In this document: in pieces, positions 1 to 6,902 of the stretch
Layout of the letters: each line of letters starts with the position of its first letter
Position numbering within the stretch: position 1 is the first letter of the stretch
Assembly (NCBI GenBank): GCA_035295665.1
Contig: DATGIQ010000449.1
Coordinates: 1-27,842, forward strand
Reading direction: 5' to 3'
Length of the DNA: 27,842 nt
DNA from: DATGIQ01 sp035295665
GTDB taxonomy: Bacteria; Planctomycetota; Planctomycetia; Gemmatales; Gemmataceae
Program-made: the position numbers and the translations under genes
Notes under the pieces: model-generated
Told to the model about the DNA's origin: nothing
Database searches by the model: none
Seen by the model: the letters and a program-made list of their open reading frames with translations, nothing else

Positions 1-1
1 G

Positions 2-148
2 GAAGTCCGGACCGTCTATCGGTTGTTGGGTGCAAGCGATCGGATCGGCTTCTACAACCACAAGGGAGGTCATGCTTTTCCGGGGGCGGCTCGCCAGCTG
101 GCTTACCAATGGCTCGATCACTGGCTCGGGCCGCCGACAACGAAGTGA
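2..148 (+). CDS. alpha/beta hydrolase, C-terminal fragment
   Basis: The open frame enters from the left edge and stops at TGA 146-148, giving the last 48 residues of a protein. It contains the segment NHKGGHAFPGAARQLAYQWL. The pattern H-x-GGH-x-F-P, then a helix rich in Ala and Gln, then a YxWLD-type end is the usual finish of secreted alpha/beta hydrolases of the acetyl-xylan-esterase or prolyl-oligopeptidase-like kind common in planctomycetes. The second His of the GGH motif would be the catalytic histidine of the Ser-Asp-His triad. The nucleophile and the rest of the fold lie outside the window, so the substrate cannot be judged. The protein ends normally, at the expected distance after the His motif. 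Confidence 0.6.
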   Translation, partial: EVRTVYRLLGASDRIGFYNHKGGHAFPGAARQLAYQWLDHWLGPPTTK

Positions 149-1238
149 GTCTGCCACGGATAGGATGGGTTGCTCGTTCGCGTATGCCCAATTACGATCG
201 TTGCATGGTCCGGGCTATGCCACGAAGATGGACCGCAAGTTGCAGGCGGAGTCTCTGCTTGAAGGCTGGCGGACTTAGCTCGTGCGGCAGCCAAAATAAC
301 CCCAACTACGGGCCCTCAAGGACTTCGGCAAGCTCAACCCAGCGTTCCGAAGCTCTGCCGAACTGCTCAAAAGGATTGCACGATTCCACACGGGGATCGA
401 TGCCCCCGAATAGGATTGCCATTTTAAGAGCACGGTCCTGCGCACGTACAGCATACATGAAGGGCGCACGCAAACGGTCGGATGTTTCATCCCGCGGAGC
501 CCCCAAGAGCACGGCAGCGCGATTCGATACACCGTGCGCCTTGGGCCGGAGTCGGTGGCATTTGATCTGAAAACCACTAACGCGGGTCTTCCACTTCCTG
601 CCTTCCGAAGATCAGGAAGGCGGCTCCCGTTTGGTTCTCGCCAGACCTTCCAATCCGTGCGGCATTGGATGCTATTCCTACTCAACCTTGGCCAGCGCGG
701 TAAGCGGCACCGCATCTGCCGGCCGTGCGGAGATCCCGGTTCGAGGACGTGACGTATGGCGTTGGAACTCAGCCCGTCCGGGTGCGGCGTGCCGAACCTT
801 CTCATTTTCATCCATCTTGTTGGCTCCCGGTCGCCTCACCATTAGCGCTGGGAGCGTAACCGGAGAGGAATTGTCCATGCTCCGCAACGTAGGTTCACTG
901 TTTGGAAAGAGTCGACTGGCCGTAGGCGGGAAGCCGCTCCATCGCGGCAGCCGTGCCAAGCGCAACGCTGTGCTGCGGCGACTTGTTCATTGGGGAGGCC
1001 GGGCTTGGCGGTCACCGAACCATTGGGCCAAGATGGGCAAGCCACTGGCCCATGGCTGCGGATGCGCTCCCGCCAGGTCTCGACAATGCTGCCTTGCCAG
1101 TCGCTTGAGCTGGCTCACGGAGCTCTGCAAGAAGGGGCTCCGGTCAGCGCCGCGCCGCTGATCGGAGTCCGCGGCCGGCACCCGGTTTGCATTTCCATCA
1201 TGCGGGCTTGTTGAGATCCATCCAGTTCTGTTTTCCTT
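149..1238. other. about 1.1 kb without a convincing gene
   Basis: Frames are open on both strands here, but their translations are rich in Arg, Ser, Cys and Trp and match no family I recognise. Two stretches are the least unlikely. A minus-strand frame at 306-512 (GTG start, 68 codons) has a balanced, protein-like composition, with segments such as MYAVRAQDRALKMAILFGGI, but it lacks a ribosome binding site and stops soon after; it may be a gene remnant. A plus-strand frame from ATG 877 to 1161 follows a good Shine-Dalgarno match (GGAGAGG at 862-868), but its 94-residue product is basic and low in hydrophobic core residues. I see no tRNA, rRNA, transposase or array. The stretch is best read as an intergenic or decayed region. 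Confidence 0.45.
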
Positions 1239-1253
1239 GTGGAAAGTCCAGGT

Positions 1254-2297
1254 ATGCGAATACATCTCAAACGGCTTTCGGATCAGGTGATCGTCATCAC
1301 TGGTGCTTCGAGCGGAATTGGATTGGTCACCGCTCGAAAGGCGGCGCGAAATGGTGCCCGGATGGTACTGGCCGCACGCAGCGGGGAGGAGCTTCAACGC
1401 TTGGCTGATGAACTCACGATCAAGGGCTGCGAAGCTTTAGTGGTCGTGGCCGACGTCGGCAAGCAAGAGGACGTGAAGCGGATTGCCGATGAAGCGATTC
1501 GCCGCTTTGGCCGGTTCGACACCTGGATCAACAACGCGGGCGTGTCGATCTTTGGCCACTTGATGGAGGTTCCCATCGAGGACGCACGCCGGCTGTTCGA
1601 GACCAATTTCTGGGGCGTCGTTTACGGCTCGCTCATCGCGGTTGAGCACTTGCGACCACGGGGCGGCGCCCTTATCAACTTGGGGAGCGTCGTGTCCGAT
1701 CGGGCGTTTCCGCTCCAAGGAATGTACTCGGCTTCCAAAGCCGCGGTCAAAGGCTTCACCGATGCCCTGCGCGTGGAACTCGAAGCCGAGCACGCCCCAA
1801 TCTCCGTGACACTCATCAAGCCGACGAGCATTGCGACACCATTCCCATACCATGCGGCCAATTACTTGTCCGTGGAGCCGACCTTGCCGCCGCCAGTCTA
1901 TGCTCCGGAGACGGTGGCCGACGCGATCCTTGCAGCTGCTGTGCACCCCGAGCGTGAAGTGGCCGTCGGCGGAGCCAGCAAGGCGATGTCGATGGGTGCG
2001 GCCATCGCACCGCGACTCATGGATTGGTATCAGCGAATGACCTCCTTCACCCAGCAGCAGAGTTCCCGCCCGGCGCGGCGGAATCGGGATAGTAGTCTCC
2101 ATCATGCTTCTCACGGCTTGGCTGAACGCGGCGTCGACGACCGGCACATCTTCGAGCACAGTGCCTACACTTCTGCCCGCCTCCGCCCCGTCCTGACTGG
2201 GGTCGCGATTGCAGCGGCGGGACTGGCCCTGGGCGGCCTGTGGAATGCGCTTCAGGGCGAAGGACACGATGGCGGCCATCCGAAGCGCCATCCGTAG
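1254..2297 (+). CDS. SDR family NAD(P)-dependent oxidoreductase with C-terminal membrane tail
   Basis: This is a classical short-chain dehydrogenase/reductase of 347 residues, likely an NAD(P)-dependent oxidation or reduction of an alcohol or ketone; the substrate is unknown. The Rossmann cofactor motif TGASSGIG is at residues 16-23, NNAG is at 93-96, and the catalytic set is S145, Y158 and K162 (YSASK). About 250 residues is usual. Here the core is followed by some 60 polar residues and a hydrophobic helix at about 313-331, then a His-rich basic end, which suggests membrane anchoring. SDRs with this tail are known in many bacteria. I chose ATG 1254 because GGAAAG at 1241-1246 sits 7 bases upstream; a GTG at 1239 would lack a site. 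The cytochrome gene starts 54 bp downstream on the same strand, so co-transcription is possible. Confidence 0.9.
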   Translation: MRIHLKRLSDQVIVITGASSGIGLVTARKAARNGARMVLAARSGEELQRLADELTIKGCEALVVVADVGKQEDVKRIADEAIRRFGRFDTWINNAGVSIFGHLMEVPIEDARRLFETNFWGVVYGSLIAVEHLRPRGGALINLGSVVSDRAFPLQGMYSASKAAVKGFTDALRVELEAEHAPISVTLIKPTSIATPFPYHAANYLSVEPTLPPPVYAPETVADAILAAAVHPEREVAVGGASKAMSMGAAIAPRLMDWYQRMTSFTQQQSSRPARRNRDSSLHHASHGLAERGVDDRHIFEHSAYTSARLRPVLTGVAIAAAGLALGGLWNALQGEGHDGGHPKRHP

Positions 2298-2351
2298 CAA
2301 GGACCTAGCATCATCCTTGGCGAATCCCTACCAGTTGATCGAGGAATTGCG

Positions 2352-3899
2352 ATGAAACGACTCACACGCTGGCTGACGGGTTGCGGCATTCTCGCAGCCC
2401 TTGCCCTGGGAGCGTTTGCCGTCCATTCTCAAGAAACCGAGAAACGGCAGACCCGGCCTGCGCCGCATGACACGATTGCGGACGCGCAACAACAGCAGCA
2501 TGTCCCGATCACGCGCCCCGAGCAGCGAAAGACGGCACATGACTTGTCCGATGTCTTTCAACCCACCAAGGCCGTTCCATCCTCCCAAGCTCTCCGCCAA
2601 CAACCGGAGCGCGGTACGTTTGAGGGATTCGATTTCTATCGCGATCCGCTCGATGCCAAGAAGCCGATGGAGACGTTTGCAGAAATTTACAAGGACGATG
2701 TCGCCAATAAGCCCAAAGTCATGGAGCTCCAGCGCAAGCTGCTGGAACATCGGTACGATCTGACACCGAAATTCGATCCCCAGGCCAAGATGTCGCGCGG
2801 CAAGCCCCTGTGCGTGGGGCCGACCGCACGCCTGGCAGGGGGTTTGACCTGGGACAGGCTGGCAGCGATGGACCCCGCGGACATCCGCAAGCAGGGATAT
2901 TTCCCCTATCCATCGTTGCCGCATCCGAAGCAGACGCCCGGCGGTTTTGTCTTCCCAAAAATGCAGATCGCCATGTTCCCGCGCCTGGAGCGATTCGACG
3001 TCGATTTCGATCTGCCGGAAGCCTTCCTCCCCGAGTTCCCACCGGCGATCTTTCTACAGAACCGGCCCGAGCTGGGCGATGTATCACGGGGTGAGGTCGT
3101 TTCGATGAACAATTTCGACCGGCTGTTTCGGGGCATCCTCACCCCCATGCAGCTCGATGGACTGAGACTCCTCCTGACGCCGTTGCCCCAAGAAGAGTTC
3201 AACCCGACCGACGATCGGAAAAGCCCCGAGCCGAGCGTGGGCGTGACTTGTATGGACTGCCACGTCAACGGCCACACGACCGGACAATTCGAGCTGAACC
3301 CGGACAATCGGCCCGAGCAGCGGCGGTTGCGGCTCGACACGCCCAGTCTACGGGGTCTCTATGTCCAGTTGATCCACGGGTCCAAGCGGAGTATCCGTAC
3401 GGTCGAATCGTTCAGCCAGTTCGAGCAGCCCCGCGCGGCCTACTTCAATGGCGATCCGATGCACCTCGAAAAGAAAGGCAATCTACAGCTGCCGCGCGAG
3501 CTGGCGATTCGCATGGAGCGCATGCAGATGATGTTTGACTTTCCCCCGGCACCCAAGCTGAACGTGATGGGTCATCTTGACCCGAACCAGGCCACGAAGA
3601 GTGAGCTGCGCGGTGAACAGCTCTTTTTTGGCAAGGCGAAGTGCAGCCAATGCCATCCGGCGCCGTTCTACATGGACAACCTGATGCATGACCTGAAGCT
3701 CGAACGCTTCGTCGAGGAGGCGCCCGACGGCCCCGTCAAGTCCTTCACGCTGCGGGGTATCAAGGACAGCCCGCCCTATCTGCACGATGGCCGCTGCCTG
3801 ACCTTGGAGGATACGGTGGAGTTCTTCAACCTCATCCTCGGATTGACGCTCAACACCCAGGAAAAAGCCGACCTGGTAGCGTTCATGCGGCAGCTCTGA
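2352..3899 (+). CDS. exported di-haem cytochrome c, peroxidase/MauG-like
   Basis: The product is 515 residues. The first 27 form a signal peptide (KRLTRW followed by a hydrophobic stretch ending near AVHS). Two haem c attachment sites are visible: CMDCH at 300-304 and CSQCH at 431-435. The C-terminal half has the layout of bacterial cytochrome c peroxidase/MauG proteins: GEQLFFGKAKCSQCH, then a YMDN-type segment, then FTLRGIKDSPPYLHDGRCLT and a final helix before the stop. The role is probably periplasmic electron transfer or peroxide reduction. The N-terminal 290 residues are longer than in classical peroxidases and resemble planctomycete proteins that databases often label 'cytochrome B6', a label not supported by this sequence. 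ATG 2352 has GAGGA at 2341-2345. The SDR gene lies 54 bp upstream. Confidence 0.85.
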   Translation: MKRLTRWLTGCGILAALALGAFAVHSQETEKRQTRPAPHDTIADAQQQQHVPITRPEQRKTAHDLSDVFQPTKAVPSSQALRQQPERGTFEGFDFYRDPLDAKKPMETFAEIYKDDVANKPKVMELQRKLLEHRYDLTPKFDPQAKMSRGKPLCVGPTARLAGGLTWDRLAAMDPADIRKQGYFPYPSLPHPKQTPGGFVFPKMQIAMFPRLERFDVDFDLPEAFLPEFPPAIFLQNRPELGDVSRGEVVSMNNFDRLFRGILTPMQLDGLRLLLTPLPQEEFNPTDDRKSPEPSVGVTCMDCHVNGHTTGQFELNPDNRPEQRRLRLDTPSLRGLYVQLIHGSKRSIRTVESFSQFEQPRAAYFNGDPMHLEKKGNLQLPRELAIRMERMQMMFDFPPAPKLNVMGHLDPNQATKSELRGEQLFFGKAKCSQCHPAPFYMDNLMHDLKLERFVEEAPDGPVKSFTLRGIKDSPPYLHDGRCLTLEDTVEFFNLILGLTLNTQEKADLVAFMRQL

Positions 3900-3907
3900 T
3901 ACCTGGG

Positions 3908-4014
3908 TCCGGTTGGTTGGGTCCGTTTCGCGGCGGTGCGCAGAACTGCGCGGGGCGCATCCGCACGCGGCTCTGCCCACCGCCGCTCAACACAAACGGA
4001 CTCATTCAGCCGGA
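3908..4014. repeat. 107-bp palindromic dispersed repeat, copy 1 (MITE/REP-like)
   Basis: The element begins TCCGGTTGGTTG and ends CATTCAGCCGGA, so its ends are imperfect inverted repeats. Its interior is a long hairpin with a GC-rich loop. A second copy lies at 20231-20338 and matches over almost the whole length, and the similarity continues a few bases into the right flank (GTATGAG). Copy 1 has mismatches in the stem where copy 2 is perfect, as expected for an older insertion. It begins 8 bp after the cytochrome stop codon. It carries no gene; the basic peptides read through it on either strand are by-products of the palindrome. Confidence 0.8.
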
Positions 4015-4087
4015 CCGTGTATGAGCACGTTTTTCCAGAAGGGAATGGTCCTCGTCTTCTCAAGGGGACCAACCCTTTTTCCCCGTT

Positions 4088-4156
4088 CCCGTTCTCTGCG
4101 GTCGCTGCGCGGAACTCCTTTCGGCACCGTTGCGCGCAGCGACCGCAGAGAACGGG
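4088..4156. repeat. long perfect hairpin, 24-bp arms
   Basis: The arms at 4088-4111 and 4133-4156 are exact reverse complements (outer end CCCGTTCTCTGCGG, inner end GCTGCGCG), with a 21-base loop. The hairpin sits 74 bp after the first palindromic repeat and differs from it in sequence. An A-run follows on the plus strand, so transcription leftward would meet the stem and then a T-run; this could stop antisense transcripts. A second small dispersed repeat family is equally possible. The rest of the 3900-4270 spacer shows no gene. Confidence 0.6.
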
Positions 4157-4270
4157 GAGAGAAAAAACCAAGCAGGAATTGCCCGTCTGCCTGGCTTGGT
4201 CCGCGTGGCTCCCTTACGATAGAAAATACAGGAAGTAACCGTTTTCGCGATCGCCCCGGGGAGTACATCG

Positions 4271-4978
4271 TTGGGAACAACACCGGAGCAGCCACGGCCT
4301 CCGTTCATGGTGACACTGGGTCTTCTGCCGCCGTACACACGCGAGGATATCCAGGCTGCCTACCGCGAAAAGGCCAAGATGACCCACCCCGACCGGGGCG
4401 GCTCGGCAACGGAGTTCGAAGAGATCCACGAGGCCTACGAACGGGCCCAGGAATACATGCGCTTTCATTCGGACCGACGCCAATGGCTGGCCGCCCAGGT
4501 CGAGCGCTACGCCATTCAGGACGCCATTGTCAACGAAGTTCGCCGCCTCGGCGGGACCGTCGACGTGGAACAGCTCGATTGGGTCAAACGTTCCTTCGGC
4601 GACTTCGCGGTGGTTACGGAGATGCTTCGTGGCATTCGCCTCCGCGACCGGCCGGACGGGGACACGTTCCTGAAGTACCTTGCCGAACGAACGAATGTGC
4701 TGGCGTATTTGCTCTGGCTCGACGTGTCCGGCAGCCAAATCAGCGATGACGGCCTCGCACAGCTTCGGGCCCTCAAAAGCTTGCGCCGGCTCGATGTATC
4801 CGGCACACCCATTTCTGACCAGGCGCTGCACGTCGTGGAAATGCTGCCCAACCTGCAATGGCTCAATATCGCGGGCACATCCATCGGCTGGTGGGCGCGG
4901 TTACGCCTGCGGCACGCCTATCCGCGGCTCCAGGTGCGAACGGCCGCCAAACAAACCGAGCCAGCGCCGCACGCCTGA
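4271..4978 (+). CDS. J-domain protein with leucine-rich repeats
   Basis: The product is 235 residues. Residues 14-62 form a short DnaJ-like J domain with the diagnostic HPD at 39-41 (YREKAKMTHPDRGG) and a following EEIHEAYERAQ helix. J domains recruit and stimulate Hsp70 (DnaK). The middle (70-145) is helical with no recognised motif. Residues 146-206 hold two to three leucine-rich repeats (LLWLDVSGSQIS, LRRLDVSGTPIS, LQWLNIAGTSIG) of the kind abundant in planctomycetes. There is no Gly/Phe region or zinc finger, so it is not a canonical DnaJ; it is more likely a specialised co-chaperone or adaptor. The start is TTG 4271, with GGGGAG at 4257-4262 in front; ATG 4307 would cut into the start of the J domain. 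The kinase gene follows 83 bp downstream. Confidence 0.85.
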   Translation: MGTTPEQPRPPFMVTLGLLPPYTREDIQAAYREKAKMTHPDRGGSATEFEEIHEAYERAQEYMRFHSDRRQWLAAQVERYAIQDAIVNEVRRLGGTVDVEQLDWVKRSFGDFAVVTEMLRGIRLRDRPDGDTFLKYLAERTNVLAYLLWLDVSGSQISDDGLAQLRALKSLRRLDVSGTPISDQALHVVEMLPNLQWLNIAGTSIGWWARLRLRHAYPRLQVRTAAKQTEPAPHA

Positions 4979-4980
4979 GG

Positions 4981-5011
4981 TACGCAGTCTCTTGCGAGAC
5001 CTGTCTGCGTA
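4981..5011 (+). terminator. hairpin after the J-domain gene
   Basis: TACGCAG at 4981-4987 pairs with CTGCGTA at 5005-5011, and TCTC-TTGC-GAGA forms an inner stem. It begins two bases after the TGA. No T-run follows, so it is at best a weak or Rho-assisted terminator, or an mRNA-stabilising structure. Confidence 0.35.
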
Positions 5012-5061
5012 GAATATAGCACTGGGTCTGAAATGCGCCGTTCGCTCTGTGTCGAGGTGTG

Positions 5062-6780
5062 ATGGACAGGATGAACGATCCCAACCCACTGCTGGCCGGT
5101 CGCTTTCCTCCACGTGTTCCGGCGCCGGCCGCCAAGGCCCACGACGCCGCCTCCCGTCGCCCACGTTGCCGCTTTGCCAGGGGATCGGAAACGGGCCCCG
5201 GGCTCACCGGCGAAATGACGTGTCTGCTTCGGATCCGCCTGCGCTTGGCCATCGCGATCATTCTGGCCGGGTTTGCCTTCCACTTTCTGCGCAACGTCTT
5301 GTCGCACGGCACCGCCTTCGATCATCGACCGCTCTGGCTCGCGTTCGCCGCCGGCGAAATCACGGTGATGGGGCTCGTCTTGGGGTTGCTCGCGAGTTCC
5401 CGGCCGCTCGCCATGCGGAGTTTGCGCATCCTCGAATTGACCGTGTTCGGCATGATCGCTCTCTTTTTCGCATGGTTGCAGGCCGATACCTATCACGACG
5501 GCGCCCTGTTGCGCTCCATCGTGCCCGGCCAGGAGGAACTTGTTTATCGCCTCGTCGGTTCTGCCGCCTCGTTGCGCTGGTTTCTGTTGATTGTCCTCTA
5601 CGGCACGTTCATTCCCAACACCTGGCGGCGGTGCGCTGCCGTCGTGGGTAGCATGGCGGTGCTTCCAGTCGCGCTGATGGTCATCGGCAGTCTGCTCGAT
5701 CCAGTGACCGCGCCTTACGTGTTATCGGCATTACCGGAAACCATCGTTTTGATGGCCATCGCCGTGGCGGTCGCGGTCTTCGGCTCACACAAGATTCGCG
5801 AGCTGCACGAGAAGGCACACGAAGCCGAGCGCATCGGTCAATATCGGCTCAAGGATGTCATAGGCTTCGGCGGTATGGGCGCGGTTTACCTGGCCGAGCA
5901 TGTCATGCTCCGACGGCCCTGTGCCATTAAACTCATCCGCCCCGACCAGGCCGGCGATCCCCGAACCCTGATCCGATTCGAGCGCGAAGTCCAGGCCACC
6001 GCGACGTTGACGCATTGGAATACCGTCGAGATTTTCGATTATGGACACGCCGAGGATGGCACGTTTTATTATGTGATGGAATACCTGCCGGGGATGAACC
6101 TGGAAGACCTGGTGGAACAGCACGGCCCCATGCCGCCCGAACGGGCCGTCCATTTCCTCAGGCAAGTCTGCCAGGCATTGCGCGAGGCGCACGGCATTGG
6201 CCTGATCCATCGCGATATCAAACCGAGCAACATCTTTGCCTGCGAGCGTGGCAAAGTCTACGATGTGGCCAAGGTGCTCGATTTCGGGCTCGTGAAAGGA
6301 GTGGGCCTGGGTGACGAAGGGGTCAAGCTGACCCGCGAAGGCGCCTTCACTGGGTCCCCTGCGTTCATGTCGCCGGAACAAGCTGCCGGCCAGCCCGAGC
6401 TCGACGCCCGCAGCGATATCTACAACATCGGGGCGGTCGGCTACTTCCTCATCACGGGCGAGCTCCTTTTCCATCGCAACTCACCTTTGCAAATGCTGCA
6501 TGCGCATGCCTACGAACCGGTCGTTCCAAGTCAGGAGTTTCATCAAACCGTGCCCGCCGATCTTCAGCAGATCATTTTGCGCTGCCTGGAGAAAGACCCG
6601 GACCACCGGTACCAGGATGCCGTCACCCTCGAAAAAGCTCTGGCGGCGTGCGCCTGCGCGGGCCAATGGACCCCGGAACGAGCCGAGGAATGGTGGCGGC
6701 AACACGGCGGCAGCACCAAGCCCACCCCTTCTCTTGAATCGCTCCAGCGCAATAGCCAAACATTGCCGGCTGGATTGTAA
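5062..6780 (+). CDS. membrane serine/threonine protein kinase
   Basis: The product is 572 residues. An N-terminal Pro/Arg-rich stretch is followed by six hydrophobic segments (about 60-78, 91-112, 120-140, 171-187, 192-212 and 225-242) and then a complete Hanks-type kinase domain from about 260 to 530. Visible elements are the Gly loop GFGGMGAVYLAE, lysine K290 in AIKLI, HRDIKPSN with catalytic D385, DFG at 407-409 and the activation-segment end GSPAFMSPEQA. All catalytic residues are present, so it should be active. Most planctomycete kinases have the kinase domain first and a single TM; here a multi-pass sensor-like membrane part comes first and the kinase is cytoplasmic at the C-terminus. 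There are no PASTA, WD or TPR repeats. Start choice is uncertain: GTG 5059, ATG 5062 and ATG 5071 are all in frame; GAGG at 5054-5057 favours 5062. Confidence 0.92.
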   Translation: MDRMNDPNPLLAGRFPPRVPAPAAKAHDAASRRPRCRFARGSETGPGLTGEMTCLLRIRLRLAIAIILAGFAFHFLRNVLSHGTAFDHRPLWLAFAAGEITVMGLVLGLLASSRPLAMRSLRILELTVFGMIALFFAWLQADTYHDGALLRSIVPGQEELVYRLVGSAASLRWFLLIVLYGTFIPNTWRRCAAVVGSMAVLPVALMVIGSLLDPVTAPYVLSALPETIVLMAIAVAVAVFGSHKIRELHEKAHEAERIGQYRLKDVIGFGGMGAVYLAEHVMLRRPCAIKLIRPDQAGDPRTLIRFEREVQATATLTHWNTVEIFDYGHAEDGTFYYVMEYLPGMNLEDLVEQHGPMPPERAVHFLRQVCQALREAHGIGLIHRDIKPSNIFACERGKVYDVAKVLDFGLVKGVGLGDEGVKLTREGAFTGSPAFMSPEQAAGQPELDARSDIYNIGAVGYFLITGELLFHRNSPLQMLHAHAYEPVVPSQEFHQTVPADLQQIILRCLEKDPDHRYQDAVTLEKALAACACAGQWTPERAEEWWRQHGGSTKPTPSLESLQRNSQTLPAGL

Positions 6781-6796
6781 CAGTCTATATTCTTGG

Positions 6797-6845
6797 ACAA
6801 GCCTGACGCGCCAGCGCTCGTCCTTCGCTGGCGCGTCAGGCTTGT
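6797..6845. terminator. perfect 20-bp hairpin after the kinase gene
   Basis: The arms 6797-6816 and 6826-6845 are exact reverse complements (outer end ACAAGCCTGACGCG) around a 9-base loop. It lies 16 bp after the kinase stop and 57 bp before the next start. It can form in transcripts from either strand but lacks a clear T-run. The core GACGCGCCAGCG resembles a hairpin that I recall as recurring in planctomycete intergenic regions, so it may be a REP-like repeat acting as a transcript end. Confidence 0.6.
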
Positions 6846-6902
6846 GATTCAGACAGCGTTCAACACGCGAAGCAATCATCCTCCTTTCGGAGAAATCCTT
6901 TC

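Noticed and set aside
1437..2300. 287-codon minus-strand open frame opposite the SDR gene
   Set aside because: It is the antisense reading of a clear SDR with intact motifs; its product has no recognisable features.
3913..4749. Plus-strand frame running through repeat copy 1, the hairpin and into the J-domain gene
   Set aside because: Its first half is arginine-rich translation of palindromes and the second half is an out-of-frame reading of the J-domain gene.
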